Positions 7,793-17,093 are shown, counted from the stretch's first letter. The stretch is DNA of 64,000 nucleotides from Prescottella agglutinans (GCF_004011865.1 NZ_RKLP01000012.1:62001-126000), one strand, 5' to 3'. Made by a program: numbers and translations. The notes: generated by a model from the letters alone, not told the origin.

Positions 7793-8653
7793 ATGGCAGA
7801 GCAGGTGCTGGTGACGCTGGACGGGCAGGTGCGCGACGCGGGCGTGCCGCTCCTGCACGTCGACGATCTGGCCGTGGTCCGTGGCGACGGCGTCTTCGAG
7901 ACGCTGCTGGTGCGCGACGGCAGAGCGTGCAAACCGGCGCTGCACCTGGATCGGCTGGAGTCGTCGGCGCGCGCCCTCGAGTTGCCGTGGCCCGGACGGG
8001 GGCTGTGGTCCCGAGCGATCGAGACCGCGGCCCGGGAATGGGGCGGCGACCACGAGGGGTGGATGCGCCTGGTGCTCAGCCGTGGCCGCGAGGGCGGCGG
8101 CCCGCCGACCGCGTTCATCACGGTGGGCCCGGTGGCGGAGCGGGTGCGGCAGGCCCGCCGCCACGGCGTCTCGGCGGTGACCCTGCGCCGTGGGTTCTCG
8201 GTCGACCTGTCGGCGACCGCTCCGTGGCAACTGCTCGGTGCCAAGACCCTGTCGTACGCGACGAACATGGCCGCCCTGCGGCACGCACAATCGCACGGCG
8301 CCGACGATGTCGTGTTCACGAGCAGCGAGGGCCGCGTTCTGGAAGGGCCGCGCTCGACCGTCGTGATCGCCCGGGGTAAGACGTTGATCACTCCGCCGCC
8401 GGAGCAGGGCATCCTTCCCGGCACCACCCAGAAGGCCTTGTTCGAGGTGGCGCCGGACAAGGGGTACACGTGCGAGTACGCACCCCTATTTCCTTCTGAT
8501 CTCATTGCGGCAGAGGGTGTTTGGTTGATGTCGAGTGTCACGCTCGCGGCCCGGGTGCACACCTTGGACGGGCTCGGGTTGCCGTTTCCTCCGGCGGCCG
8601 AGGACGTGGCCTCGCTGGTCGAGTTGGCGGTGGAGACGGTCGGTTCCAACTGA
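7793..8653 (+). CDS. pabC: Class IV PLP aminotransferase, probable 4-amino-4-deoxychorismate lyase
   Basis: 286 residues of fold-type IV PLP enzymes. RGDGVFETLLVRDG near the N-terminus, the PLP lysine in LLGAKTLSYATNMAALRHA, and VLEGPRSTVVIARG with GILPGTTQKAL are the usual landmarks. Position matches Rv0812. The lyase splits aminodeoxychorismate to para-aminobenzoate for folate; a D-amino-acid or branched-chain aminotransferase cannot be ruled out from sequence. The ATG at 7793 is chosen over an upstream in-frame start because the family N-terminus begins here. Confidence 0.85.
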   Translation: MAEQVLVTLDGQVRDAGVPLLHVDDLAVVRGDGVFETLLVRDGRACKPALHLDRLESSARALELPWPGRGLWSRAIETAAREWGGDHEGWMRLVLSRGREGGGPPTAFITVGPVAERVRQARRHGVSAVTLRRGFSVDLSATAPWQLLGAKTLSYATNMAALRHAQSHGADDVVFTSSEGRVLEGPRSTVVIARGKTLITPPPEQGILPGTTQKALFEVAPDKGYTCEYAPLFPSDLIAAEGVWLMSSVTLAARVHTLDGLGLPFPPAAEDVASLVELAVETVGSN

Positions 8654-8679
8654 CCCCGGCTAGGTTTGAACCGGGAGGT

Positions 8680-8698
8680 CTACTACATTCCGTAGTAG
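8680..8698 (+). promoter_or_regulatory. Palindrome upstream of cydA
   Basis: CTACTAC-ATTCC-GTAGTAG, a perfect 7-bp dyad, 112 bp before the cydA ATG and 27 bp after the pabC stop. TACTAC/GTAGTA arms resemble sites of BlaI/CopY-type repressors, but no such gene is in the window. A single TTGTGAA hexamer-plus-one at 8734-8740 resembles half of a Rex site without its partner. Confidence 0.5.
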
Positions 8699-8705
8699 CA
8701 ATCAG

Positions 8706-8728
8706 CTGCGGGGAGGTTCGCCCCGCAG
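8706..8728 (+). terminator. Hairpin between pabC and cydA
   Basis: CTGCGGGG (8706-8713) pairs with CCCCGCAG (8721-8728), loop AGGTTCG, followed by TAGCTTTG. Probable terminator for the upstream gene, isolating the cyd operon. Confidence 0.55.
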
Positions 8729-8809
8729 TAGCTTTGTGAACAGGGATCGAGCGGACGCCCACGTCTCGACCCCGAAGCCTGTCCTACGGGCCGACTTTTC
8801 GGAGTAGCC

Positions 8810-10327
8810 ATGGATGTCTTGGATGTCTCCCGGTGGCAGTTCGGCATCACCACCGTCTACCACTTCATCTTCGTTCCCCTCACGATCGGACTGGCCCCGC
8901 TGGTCGCGATCATGCAGACGATGTGGGTGATCACGAAGAAGGATCACTGGTATCGCCTCACCAAGTTCTTCGGCAAGTTCTTCCTGATCAACTTCGCCAT
9001 CGGCGTCGCGACGGGCATCGTGCAGGAATTCCAGTTCGGTATGAACTGGAGCGAGTACTCCCGCTTCGTCGGCGACGTCTTCGGCGCCCCACTCGCGCTC
9101 GAGGGCCTCGTCGCGTTCTTCCTGGAGTCGACGTTCCTCGGCCTGTGGATCTTCGGCTGGACCCGGCTGCCGAAGGGCGTCCACCTGGCGACGATCTGGC
9201 TGGCCGCGATCGGTGTGAACGCCTCTGCGTACTTCATCATCGTCGCCAACTCGTTCATGCAGCATCCGGTCGGTGCGCGGTACAACCCCGAGACCGGACG
9301 CGCGGAACTCGAGAGCATCTGGGCGCTGCTGAGCAACAACACCGCGATCGCCGCCTACTTCCACGCGGTGGCGGGCGGGTTCCTGACCGCGTCGACATTC
9401 GTCGTCGGCATCGCCGGTTGGTGGATGGTGCGCAGCATGCGCAAGTCCAAGACCGCCGAGCCGGCGGAGGCGGAGACCCTCGTCCAGGACGCGCGCGGGA
9501 TGTTCCGGCCCGCTGCGCGGATGGGCATGCTCGTGATGATCATCGCCGGTATCGGCCTGATCTACACCGGTGACGTCCAGGGCAAGCTCATGTTCCAGCA
9601 GCAGCCGATGAAGATGGCGTCTGCGGAGTCGTTGTGCCACACCGAGACCGACCCGGATTTCTCGATTCTCACGGTCGGCACCCACAACAACTGCGACAGC
9701 GTCACACACGTCCTCAAGGTGCCGTACGTGTTGCCGTGGCTCGCCGAGGGCAAGTTCGAGGGCGTGACGCTGCAGGGCGTCGAGGATCTCCAGGCCCAGT
9801 ACGAGCAGCAGTTCGGTCCCGGTAACTACCGCCCCAACCTCTTCGTCACGTACTGGTCCTTCCGCGCGATGATCGGCCTGGCCGCCGGGTCGCTGGCGCT
9901 GGCGCTGGCCGGGCTGTGGGTCACCCGCAAGGGGCGGGTGCCGGACCAGAACTGGTTCAAGTGGCTGTGCCTCATCGCGATTCCGACACCGTTCCTCGCC
10001 AACAGCGCCGGCTGGATCTTCACCGAGATGGGCCGGCAGCCGTGGGTGGTCCACCCGAATCCGACCGGCGTCGACCTGATCCGGCTCACCGTCGACCAGG
10101 GCGTCTCGGACCATTCGGTGGGGCTGGTGTGGACGTCGCTGATCGTGTTCACGCTGCTGTACGGCGCGCTGGGTGTCGTGTGGTTCTACCTGATCCGCCG
10201 GTACGCGATCGAGGGGCCGTCGCCGCACGATCTGCATCCGCCGGTCGCGGGCCCGAGACCGAAGACCGGCGGCCCGGGCGAGCCGGGCGAACCGGAGCCC
10301 GAAGAGCAACTGTCGTTCGCGTACTAG
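8810..10327 (+). CDS. cydA: Cytochrome bd quinol oxidase subunit I
   Basis: 505 residues. Haem-carrying subunit of the bd oxidase, which oxidises menaquinol and reduces O2 without proton pumping. His18 in TTVYHFIFVPLTIG matches the haem b595 ligand near the N-terminus; ALEGLVAFFLESTFLGLWIFGW carries the conserved glutamates; EMGRQPWVV is the GRQPW motif. The quinol loop (around KFEGVTLQGVEDLQAQ) is of the short type. About nine hydrophobic helices. First gene of cydABDC. Confidence 0.97.
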   Translation: MDVLDVSRWQFGITTVYHFIFVPLTIGLAPLVAIMQTMWVITKKDHWYRLTKFFGKFFLINFAIGVATGIVQEFQFGMNWSEYSRFVGDVFGAPLALEGLVAFFLESTFLGLWIFGWTRLPKGVHLATIWLAAIGVNASAYFIIVANSFMQHPVGARYNPETGRAELESIWALLSNNTAIAAYFHAVAGGFLTASTFVVGIAGWWMVRSMRKSKTAEPAEAETLVQDARGMFRPAARMGMLVMIIAGIGLIYTGDVQGKLMFQQQPMKMASAESLCHTETDPDFSILTVGTHNNCDSVTHVLKVPYVLPWLAEGKFEGVTLQGVEDLQAQYEQQFGPGNYRPNLFVTYWSFRAMIGLAAGSLALALAGLWVTRKGRVPDQNWFKWLCLIAIPTPFLANSAGWIFTEMGRQPWVVHPNPTGVDLIRLTVDQGVSDHSVGLVWTSLIVFTLLYGALGVVWFYLIRRYAIEGPSPHDLHPPVAGPRPKTGGPGEPGEPEPEEQLSFAY

Positions 10328-10336
10328 GAGACCGTC

Positions 10337-11374
10337 ATGGGACTGCAGGAATTCTGGTTCATCCTCATCGCGGTGCTCTTCACGGGCTACTTCGTGCTCG
10401 AGGGCTTCGACTTCGGTGTCGGCATGCTGATGCCGGTGCTCGGCAAGACGGACACCCGTCGTCGTGTCCTCCTCAACACGATCGGGCCGGTGTGGGACGG
10501 CAACGAGGTGTGGTTGATCACCGGTGGCGGCGCATTGTTCGCGGCCTTCCCGGATTGGTACGCGACGCTGTTCTCCGGGTTCTACCTACCGTTGCTGCTC
10601 ATTCTGGTGGCGCTGATCCTGCGGATCGTCGCCATCGAGTGGCGCGGCAAGATCGACGACGACAAATGGCGCTGGCGGGCCGATCTCGGCATCATGATCG
10701 GCTCCTGGGTGCCGGCGGTGCTGTGGGGCGTCGCGTTCGCGAACATCGTCCGCGGTGTCGCGATCAACGCCGACAAGCAGGTGACGTCCAACTTCTTCGA
10801 GTTGCTCAACCCGTACGCACTGCTCGGCGGCATCACGACGGCACTGGTGTTCGCCCTGCACGGTGCGGTGTTCGTTGCACTCAAGACCGCCGACGACGTG
10901 CGGATCGACGCCGCGGACATCGCGAAGAAGCTCGCCATCCCGACCGTGCCCATCGCGGGCGGATTCGTGCTGTGGACCCAGCTGGCCTACGGCAAGGGCT
11001 GGACGTGGATCCTGGTGGCGTTGGCGGCAATCGCCGTGATCGCGGTGGTGGTGCTGACCCGATCCGAGCGCGAGGGTTGGGCGTTCGCGTTCACCACGCT
11101 GGCGGTGATCGCGACCAGCGTGCTGTTGTTCGCGTCGCTGTACCCGAACGTGATGCCGTCGACGACCGATCCGGCGTACAGCCTCACGATCGAGAACGCG
11201 TCGTCGAGCCACTACACGCTGACGGTGATGAGTTGGGCGGCAGTGATACTCACGCCGATCGTGCTGATCTACCAGGGCTGGACGTACTGGGTGTTCCGTA
11301 AGCGGATCTCCACCAAGCACATCCCGCCGTCGATCGGTCTGCCGCGCAAGGCCGGATCCTCGAAGGTCGGATGA
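10337..11374 (+). CDS. cydB: Cytochrome bd quinol oxidase subunit II
   Basis: 345 residues, eight or so hydrophobic helices. Begins MGLQEFWFILIAVLFTGYFVLEGFDFGVGML, the standard CydB N-terminus, and contains TIGPVWDGNEVWLITGGGALFAAFP. Starts 9 bp after cydA; its stop overlaps the cydD ATG as ATGA, so the four cyd genes are one operon. Confidence 0.97.
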   Translation: MGLQEFWFILIAVLFTGYFVLEGFDFGVGMLMPVLGKTDTRRRVLLNTIGPVWDGNEVWLITGGGALFAAFPDWYATLFSGFYLPLLLILVALILRIVAIEWRGKIDDDKWRWRADLGIMIGSWVPAVLWGVAFANIVRGVAINADKQVTSNFFELLNPYALLGGITTALVFALHGAVFVALKTADDVRIDAADIAKKLAIPTVPIAGGFVLWTQLAYGKGWTWILVALAAIAVIAVVVLTRSEREGWAFAFTTLAVIATSVLLFASLYPNVMPSTTDPAYSLTIENASSSHYTLTVMSWAAVILTPIVLIYQGWTYWVFRKRISTKHIPPSIGLPRKAGSSKVG

Positions 11375-13107
11375 GTACAGCGACCGATCGCCCCGCCCGA
11401 GCGCGCCGACGGGCGGGGCGACGCGCAGGAGGATCCAGGGGTCCGGTCGACCCCCGCCTGTGGAAGTACTCGGCGTCGGCGCGTGGCTACCTGATCCTCA
11501 CGGTTGTGCTCTCGGCGGTCAACGTCGCGATGGTGATCGTCTCGGCCGTCCTGATCGGCACGATCCTGGCCGGGGTGATCACCTCGGACCGGCGCAGCAT
11601 CGCGGACTGGCGCACCGACCTGATGTGGCTGGCGGCCGCCGTGGCGGTGCGGGTGCTGGCGGCGTGGCTGCACGCGCGCTACGCGCACCGGTCGGCCAAT
11701 CGCGTCGTCTCGGAGCTCGAGGTCGAGGTCCTGCAGGCCGCGGTGCAGATGCCGCCCCGCACGCTCGACCCGCGGCGTGACGAGATCGCGACCGTGCTCA
11801 CGCGGGGAGTGCGGGCGATCGCGCCCTATCTCACCGGCTACCTGCCCGCGCTGATCCTCGCGGCCACCCTCACGCCGGCGACGTTCCTGGTGATCGCCTT
11901 CCAGGACCTCACCGCGGCGATGATCGTCGTGATCACGTTGCCGCTCATCCCGGTGTTCATGATCCTGATCGGGCTGCTCACCAAGGGGAAGTCCGAGCAG
12001 ACGCTCGCCGCCCTCACCCGGCTGTCGGCGCAACTGCTGGACCTGATCGCCGGCCTGCCGACGCTGCGTGCCCTGGGCCGCGAACACGGCCCGGCCGCGC
12101 GGGTCCGCGAGCTGGGCGACGCACACCGCAAGACCACGATGTCGTCGTTGCGGGTGGCATTCCTGTCGTCGATGGTGCTCGAGCTGCTCGCGACGCTGTC
12201 GGTGGCGCTCATCGCCGTCAGCATCGGCCTGCGCCTGGTGTTCGGCAACATGGAACTCGAGCCCGGCATCGTCGCGCTCATCCTTGCGCCCGAGGTGTAC
12301 CTGCCGCTGCGCATGGTCGGCACCCAGTTCCACGCCGCCGAGGACGGGCTCGCCGCCGCAGGCAAGGCGTTCGGTGTGCTCGACGAGGCGCCGCGCCGGG
12401 ACGCGTCCGGCACCGGGGAGGTGGTGGCGGACGGCGCCGTCGTCGAACTCGACGGTGTGAGTGTGCGATCCCGGTCGGGGACGGCGCCGCACCGGCTCGA
12501 CGCGCGGTGCGTCCCCGGCGAGGTGACGGTGCTGACCGGTGCCAACGGGTCCGGGAAGTCGACTGCGTTGCAGACGGTTCTGGGCCTCACCACCCCCGAC
12601 GAGGGATCGGTTCGCGTGTCCGGCGTCGACGTCGCGGACCTCGACCCGTCCGGCTGGTGGGCGCAGATCGCCTGGCTTCCGCAGCATCCGGTGCTCGTTC
12701 CGGGAACGCTGGTGGAGAACCTCGCGCTCGTCGGCGACGTCGACCCCGACTCCGACGAGGTCCGGCAGGCCTGCCGGGCAACCGGATTCGACGCCGTGCT
12801 GCGGGAGTTGCCGCGTGGCTGGGACACCGAGGTCGGCGCCGGGGGACTGGGACTGTCACTCGGCCAGCGGCAGCGGCTGGCCCTCACCCGTCTGCTCGCG
12901 TCGCCGCGGCCCGTGTTGCTGCTCGACGAACCGACCGCGCACCTCGACGACGACACCGAACGGACGGTGTTGACGTCGTTGCGGGCACTCGCCCGAACCG
13001 GCCGCACGGTTGTCGTGGTCGGTCACCGGCCGAGCGTGATCGCCGCCGGGGACCGGGTGCTCGAGGTCGAGGCCCGTCAGGAAGTCGGTGCGCCCCATGA
13101 ATCGTGA
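11371..13107 (+). CDS. cydD: Cysteine/glutathione-type ABC exporter subunit for cytochrome bd assembly
   Basis: 578 residues: basic N-terminus, six-helix ABC exporter membrane domain, then nucleotide-binding domain with Walker A GANGSGKST near residue 390, signature LSLGQRQRL and Walker [13 protein letters not shown]. CydDC forms a heterodimer that exports thiols (or haem in newer models) and is needed to assemble the bd oxidase. Separate cydD and cydC genes, as in mycobacteria, rather than the fused form seen in some actinomycetes. Translationally coupled to cydB. Confidence 0.95.
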   Translation: MSTATDRPARARRRAGRRAGGSRGPVDPRLWKYSASARGYLILTVVLSAVNVAMVIVSAVLIGTILAGVITSDRRSIADWRTDLMWLAAAVAVRVLAAWLHARYAHRSANRVVSELEVEVLQAAVQMPPRTLDPRRDEIATVLTRGVRAIAPYLTGYLPALILAATLTPATFLVIAFQDLTAAMIVVITLPLIPVFMILIGLLTKGKSEQTLAALTRLSAQLLDLIAGLPTLRALGREHGPAARVRELGDAHRKTTMSSLRVAFLSSMVLELLATLSVALIAVSIGLRLVFGNMELEPGIVALILAPEVYLPLRMVGTQFHAAEDGLAAAGKAFGVLDEAPRRDASGTGEVVADGAVVELDGVSVRSRSGTAPHRLDARCVPGEVTVLTGANGSGKSTALQTVLGLTTPDEGSVRVSGVDVADLDPSGWWAQIAWLPQHPVLVPGTLVENLALVGDVDPDSDEVRQACRATGFDAVLRELPRGWDTEVGAGGLGLSLGQRQRLALTRLLASPRPVLLLDEPTAHLDDDTERTVLTSLRALARTGRTVVVVGHRPSVIAAGDRVLEVEARQEVGAPHES

Positions 13108-14824
13108 TCTGTTGCGGGCGATACGCCTCCTGGATCTGCAGCCGCGGCGCGTGCTCGCCGCGATCGCCGCGGGCGTGGCGACGCTCGGGAGCGCGCTCGC
13201 GCTGGCGGCGCTGTCGGCCTGGCTGATCACCCGCGCGTGGCAGATGCCGCCCGTGCTGGACCTGTCGGTCGCGGTGGTCGCGGTGCGTGCTCTCGGTATC
13301 TCCCGCGGCGTCTTCCGCTACCTCGAGCGCCTGGCGACGCACGACGCCGCGCTGCGCGGCACCACGTCGGCGCGGACGATGATCTATCGCCGTCTCGCCG
13401 ACGGCGATCCCGCCGCCGCGGCGGGTCTGCGCCGCGGAGACCTGCTGGCGCGCACCGGCGCCGACGTCGATGCGCTCGGCGACGTGGTGGTGCGGGCGAT
13501 CATCCCGATCGCCGTTGCGGTGATCCTGGCCCTGTCCGCGGTGGTGCTGCTCGGGTTGATCTCGCCGGCCGCCGCGGTGGTGCTCGCGGTGGCGCTCGCC
13601 GTGTCGGGGGTGCTGGCGCCGTGGCTGTCGGCGCGGGCCGCGAGCCTGGCGGAGTCGGAGAGTGCCGCCGCGACGGCACTGTTCAGCGAGACCGCGGTGA
13701 CCGCGCTCGACCATGCCGCCGAACTGCGGGTGGCCGGCCGGTTGGACGACGTGCTGGCCGGCGCCGAGAACGCGAACCGGGACGCCGTCCGCGCCACCGA
13801 CCGGGCCACGATGTCGGCGGCGTTCGCGGCGGCCGCGACGCCGCTCGCGATCGGGGCGAGCGTGCTGGGGTCCCTGCTGATCGGCATCACGCTCTACGGA
13901 CCGGACGGCGGGGCTCCGGGCGCGATGACGCCGATGTCGCTGGCGATCCTCGTGCTCGTTCCGCTCGCAGCGTTCGAGGCGACGGGAACGCTGCCCGCGG
14001 CCGCGATCGCGCTCACCCGGGCCCGGATCGCGTCGGGGCGGATTCTCGCCCTCCTCGACCAGGCCGGTGAACCGCAGCCCGCAGGTACCGAGGTGCCGGC
14101 CGGTCCCGGTCACCTCCGGGCCCGGGAACTGCGCTGCGGCTGGCCGGGCAGCGAACGCGTGACGGCGGCGCTCGACCTGGACGTCTCGCCGGGCAGCCGG
14201 ATCGCGGTCGTCGGGGCCAGCGGCGCCGGGAAGACGACGTTGCTGATGACCCTGGCCGGGCTGTTGCCGCCGGTCGACGGGACCGTGTCGGCCGACGGTG
14301 TGCCGATCGAGCGGTACCGGCCGGACGACCTGCGCCGCCGGATCGGCTTCTTCGCCGAGGACGCCCACGTGTTCGACACGTCGGTGCTCGAGAACCTGCG
14401 CGTCGCCCGCGGCGACCTCACGGAGGATGCGGCGCTCGACGTCCTGGGGACCGTGGGGCTGGGGGAGTGGGTGTCCCAGCTCCCGCGCGGGGTGCACACG
14501 TCGTTGGGCGGCGGGGCGCGGGCAATCTCGGGCGGTCAGCGTCGACGGTTGCTGCTGGCGCGCGCGCTGGTCTCGCCGGCGCAGGTGCTCCTGCTCGACG
14601 AACCGACCGAGCACCTCGACGCCGCGGACGGGTCGGCGATGCTGTGCGCGCTGCTCGATCGCGACTCCACTCTCGTCGACGCGGACCGCACCGTGGTCCT
14701 CGTCACCCACCAACTGCCGCCGGTGACGCGCGCGGACAGGGTGGTGACGGTCGGCGAAGGGCAGGGAGGACCGGTGGATCGTGTCAGCGAACACGTCGGG
14801 TTCGACCCGGCGCGACACTCCTGA
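13097..14824 (+). CDS. cydC: ABC exporter partner subunit for cytochrome bd assembly
   Basis: 575 residues. Membrane domain followed by nucleotide-binding domain with Walker [12 protein letters not shown] near residue 373, signature ISGGQRRRL and Walker [13 protein letters not shown]. Partner of CydD. The ATG at 13097 is preferred; a GTG at 13088 is also in frame. Either start overlaps the end of cydD, which indicates coupled translation. Last gene of the cyd operon. Confidence 0.95.
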   Translation: MNRDLLRAIRLLDLQPRRVLAAIAAGVATLGSALALAALSAWLITRAWQMPPVLDLSVAVVAVRALGISRGVFRYLERLATHDAALRGTTSARTMIYRRLADGDPAAAAGLRRGDLLARTGADVDALGDVVVRAIIPIAVAVILALSAVVLLGLISPAAAVVLAVALAVSGVLAPWLSARAASLAESESAAATALFSETAVTALDHAAELRVAGRLDDVLAGAENANRDAVRATDRATMSAAFAAAATPLAIGASVLGSLLIGITLYGPDGGAPGAMTPMSLAILVLVPLAAFEATGTLPAAAIALTRARIASGRILALLDQAGEPQPAGTEVPAGPGHLRARELRCGWPGSERVTAALDLDVSPGSRIAVVGASGAGKTTLLMTLAGLLPPVDGTVSADGVPIERYRPDDLRRRIGFFAEDAHVFDTSVLENLRVARGDLTEDAALDVLGTVGLGEWVSQLPRGVHTSLGGGARAISGGQRRRLLLARALVSPAQVLLLDEPTEHLDAADGSAMLCALLDRDSTLVDADRTVVLVTHQLPPVTRADRVVTVGEGQGGPVDRVSEHVGFDPARHS

Positions 14825-14863
14825 CCACGGCTAACGAGCCAACCGGTCCCGATGCGCGGATAC

Positions 14864-14877
14864 TGTAACGCGTTCTA
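14864..14877. promoter_or_regulatory. KstR-like site 1
   Basis: TGTAACGCGTTCTA fits the mycobacterial/rhodococcal KstR pattern TNNAACNNGTTNNA at every fixed position. Lies 40 bp after cydC and 230 bp before the next start codon. KstR is the TetR repressor of cholesterol catabolism. Confidence 0.5.
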
Positions 14878-15044
14878 CTTTCGGCCGATAATCGTAGAGA
14901 CCACGTCGGCTGTTACATATTTCGACGCACAAAATGTGCTGCTACCTGCTGCCCTACATCTTTGGACGAACGTCCGAAATGGTGGCATCATGTGATCGCA
15001 TTCACCGAAATGTGCGAGGTATGCGCATTTTGGTGGGTCGAATC

Positions 15045-15058
15045 TGGAACGTGTTCTA
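15045..15058. promoter_or_regulatory. KstR-like site 2
   Basis: TGGAACGTGTTCTA, a second full match to TNNAACNNGTTNNA, 49 bp before the ATG of the secreted protein, where it would overlap the promoter. It shares the half GTTCTAC with site 1, which is 181 bp upstream. Confidence 0.55.
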
Positions 15059-15106
15059 CCTGATCCTGATTTCCCCCTCGTCAGGACGAACGAAGGAGAT
15101 TGGTAC

Positions 15107-15934
15107 ATGTCTCGACCTCTGTCTCGCCGCGTCGCGGCCTCCGTTGCCGCCGCGGCCGTGATCGCGGGTGGTGTCGGACTCGGAGCGGGCACGGCCGTCG
15201 CCGCGCCGGCAACCGGTTCGCTCGGTTCGCTCGGTTCGCTCGGGTCGCTCGGATCCGGTAGTTCGGCGGCCCCGGTATCGGATGGTGTCGTGCCCCAGCC
15301 GGGGAAGAGCTACCCGCAGGAAGGCACCGGCGACACGTCCAACATCCGTGTCACGAAGCGCGTCGTGGGTGACGGCACCGTGGCCCCCGGGCAGGTCGTC
15401 ACCTACCGGACCACGATCTCCACCACTGGTCATCCCGAGCGCTACATCAACAAGATCACCGACTACCACCCGGCCGGCTTCACGTACGTGCAGGGCAGCG
15501 CCCAGGTCACCGCATGGCACGCGATCGGCGGGCAGAAGACCGAGAAGGTCACGCCCCAGGTCAACGCGAACACCAACTCGGTGACCGTGTCGGATGCGGG
15601 ATGGCTCATCTCGCCCACCGGCAGCAAGACGCTGACCTACGAGGTGTCCTACCTCGTGCCGCGCAACCTCACGGTCGGCAACGTCCACAACAGTGGTGTC
15701 GCATTCGACGTCTCGCTGTTCGGGAGCTCCCAGAACTTCAATCCCATCAACGCGTGGGTCAAGATCCGCTCGCAGAACCCCGGTGAGGCGGCCGCGACCG
15801 GTTCGGCCGACCTGGGCTTCGGTTCGTCCAACCCGGAGGGTGGCACCACCGGTTCGGCCGGCTCGGCGATCATCAACGACCCTGCCGGCTTCATCGGCGA
15901 CATCATCGGCAACGCGCTCAAGAGCGCCAGCTGA
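15107..15934 (+). CDS. Secreted protein with GSL repeats and DUF11-like domain
   Basis: 275 residues, product not recognised by name. A Sec signal peptide runs to about residue 33 (RRVAASVAAAAVIAGGVGLG then TAVAA|PATG). A low-complexity GSLGSLGSLGSLGSGSS linker follows. The core (SNIRVTKRVVGDGTVAPGQVVTYRTTISTTG then DYHPAGFTYVQGSAQVT, YEVSYLVPRN) resembles DUF11-type beta-sandwich repeats of cell-surface proteins. ATG start has AAGGAGA 8 bp upstream. Two KstR-like sites lie in its upstream region, suggesting steroid-responsive control. A strong hairpin follows it. Confidence 0.8.
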   Translation: MSRPLSRRVAASVAAAAVIAGGVGLGAGTAVAAPATGSLGSLGSLGSLGSGSSAAPVSDGVVPQPGKSYPQEGTGDTSNIRVTKRVVGDGTVAPGQVVTYRTTISTTGHPERYINKITDYHPAGFTYVQGSAQVTAWHAIGGQKTEKVTPQVNANTNSVTVSDAGWLISPTGSKTLTYEVSYLVPRNLTVGNVHNSGVAFDVSLFGSSQNFNPINAWVKIRSQNPGEAAATGSADLGFGSSNPEGGTTGSAGSAIINDPAGFIGDIIGNALKSAS

Positions 15935-15940
15935 TACCCC

Positions 15941-15997
15941 CGAACGGGAATTCACGACACGGTCCGACCGCGAAAACGTGCCGTGAACTCCCGTTCA
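15941..15997 (+). terminator. Terminator hairpin of the secreted-protein gene
   Basis: Arms 15941-15961 and 15977-15997 pair over 21 positions with three mismatches, around a 15-nt loop, directly after the stop codon. Confidence 0.7.
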
Positions 15998-16018
15998 GGG
16001 CATTGCAGCAAGGAATCG

Positions 16019-16050
16019 AGCCCCGTCCTGGAAGCGTCCAGGACGGGGCT
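16019..16050 (+). terminator. Second hairpin, perfect 14-bp stem
   Basis: AGCCCCGTCCTGGA (16019-16032) pairs with 16037-16050 around AGCG; CGTTCGTTCCG follows. Tandem with the preceding hairpin. Confidence 0.75.
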
Positions 16051-16148
16051 CGTTCGTTCCGTGGGTCACTTCCGCCGAAAAAACCCGTTGCCGACTGTTC
16101 GGGCCGGGCGTAGCTTCGGGCGTACACGAGGAAGGAGGTGGTCTGAAG

Positions 16149-16187
16149 TTGAATGACAAACGGACACGTGAGGTGGCTGTCAGCTAG
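16149..16187 (+). CDS. Candidate micro-ORF with extended Shine-Dalgarno
   Basis: GAAGGAGGTGG at 16131-16141 is an unusually complete anti-16S match in a region with no annotated-size gene. Ten bases after its core, a TTG opens a 12-codon frame reading (M)NDKRTREVAVS then TAG. A second option is the ATG at 16153, opening a 30-codon frame that ends at 16245, but its spacing is long. I do not recognise the peptide. The 335-bp stretch 16051-16385 otherwise holds only the nitrobindin terminator. Confidence 0.35.
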   Translation: MNDKRTREVAVS

Positions 16188-16331
16188 CCACGATGCTCTC
16201 GGAATTCGCGTGAGCGGAGCCTGCGGAGTGAGCCATCGGCTCTGACCGCACCGCGGCTGGCGAATCCCAGGCAGCTACCCGACCCCCGAGCCCTCCGATC
16301 ACGTCCAGGTCGGAACCCCCACAAAACGAAG

Positions 16332-16365
16332 CCCCCGGGCATCGTCGAGTGGACGGGCCCGGGGG
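16332..16365 (-). terminator. Intrinsic terminator of the nitrobindin gene
   Basis: CCCCCGGGC (16332-16340) pairs with GCCCGGGGG (16357-16365). Read on the minus strand the stem is followed by CTTCGTTTTGT, a partial T-tract. Confidence 0.75.
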
Positions 16366-16385
16366 TCGCTGCTGTGTATGGGGTG

Positions 16386-17093
16386 TCAGCCGACGTAGCG
16401 CTGGAGTCGCGCGGAGAAGCGGGGCTCGAGGGGCCCGTCGGCGACGACACGCTCCTCGACGTAGGCCAGGTCGCCGCCCTCGACGATGCCGTAGAGGCGC
16501 TTGGCGCCACCGATCAGTTCGCCGGACTCGCTGCGGATCACGACGTCGGTGGCGAGTTCCCACGACGACTGCGTGAGCGCCTGGCCGTAGAACAGTTCGA
16601 CGACGCCGGAGGCGTGCGTGAGGAGGAGTTCGATGACCTCTTCGTTGGTGCTGCCGGGGATGCCGTCGCCGGCGACCCGCCAGTAGCCGCTCTCACGCTG
16701 ATCGGGACCCACGTACGCGCCGTCGGCGTCGAGGCGCCAGGAACGGGACTCCCAGGCCAGGTAGTTGCCGCCGTCGTGCGAGACGACGATCTGCTGGCCG
16801 AACGGATAGTCGCCGGTCTCCGGATCGTGGCCCTCGCCCTCGCCGCGCCACACGCCGACCAACGGCAGCAGCGCGAGCATGCCGGGATGCAGGTCGGGCC
16901 CGAACCGCAGGTTCGCGGTGTCGTCGGGAAGCGGCAGGTCGGGCAGGTTCGCGATGTTGCGACCCGCCGTCTCCTTCGCACGCTCGACGGCGCCGGCTAC
17001 TGCCCGGTCGCCGCTGCCTCGGGCAACGTGCGACTGGGAGTCGTCAGGCTGCGCAGGCGTCGAATCGGGGCCCGCGTCCGGATCCTGGCTCAC
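16386..17093 (-). CDS. Nitrobindin-type haem-binding beta-barrel protein (Rv0813c-type)
   Basis: 235 residues: a 60-residue variable, polar N-terminus, then a THAP4/nitrobindin (FABP-like) barrel. [20 protein letters not shown] has the family GxWxGxG motif, and the C-terminal [11 protein letters not shown] is the closing strand with the haem-ligand region. Mycobacterial nitrobindins bind ferric haem and isomerise peroxynitrite to nitrate. GTG start overlaps the stop of a 32-residue membrane protein (GTGA), so the two are cotranslated. Confidence 0.9.
   Translation of the reverse strand: MSQDPDAGPDSTPAQPDDSQSHVARGSGDRAVAGAVERAKETAGRNIANLPDLPLPDDTANLRFGPDLHPGMLALLPLVGVWRGEGEGHDPETGDYPFGQQIVVSHDGGNYLAWESRSWRLDADGAYVGPDQRESGYWRVAGDGIPGSTNEEVIELLLTHASGVVELFYGQALTQSSWELATDVVIRSESGELIGGAKRLYGIVEGGDLAYVEERVVADGPLEPRFSARLQRYVG

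Noticed and set aside
8734-8740. Rex operator before cydA
   Set aside because: Only one half (TTGTGAA) is present; the partner TTCACAA is missing at the required spacing.
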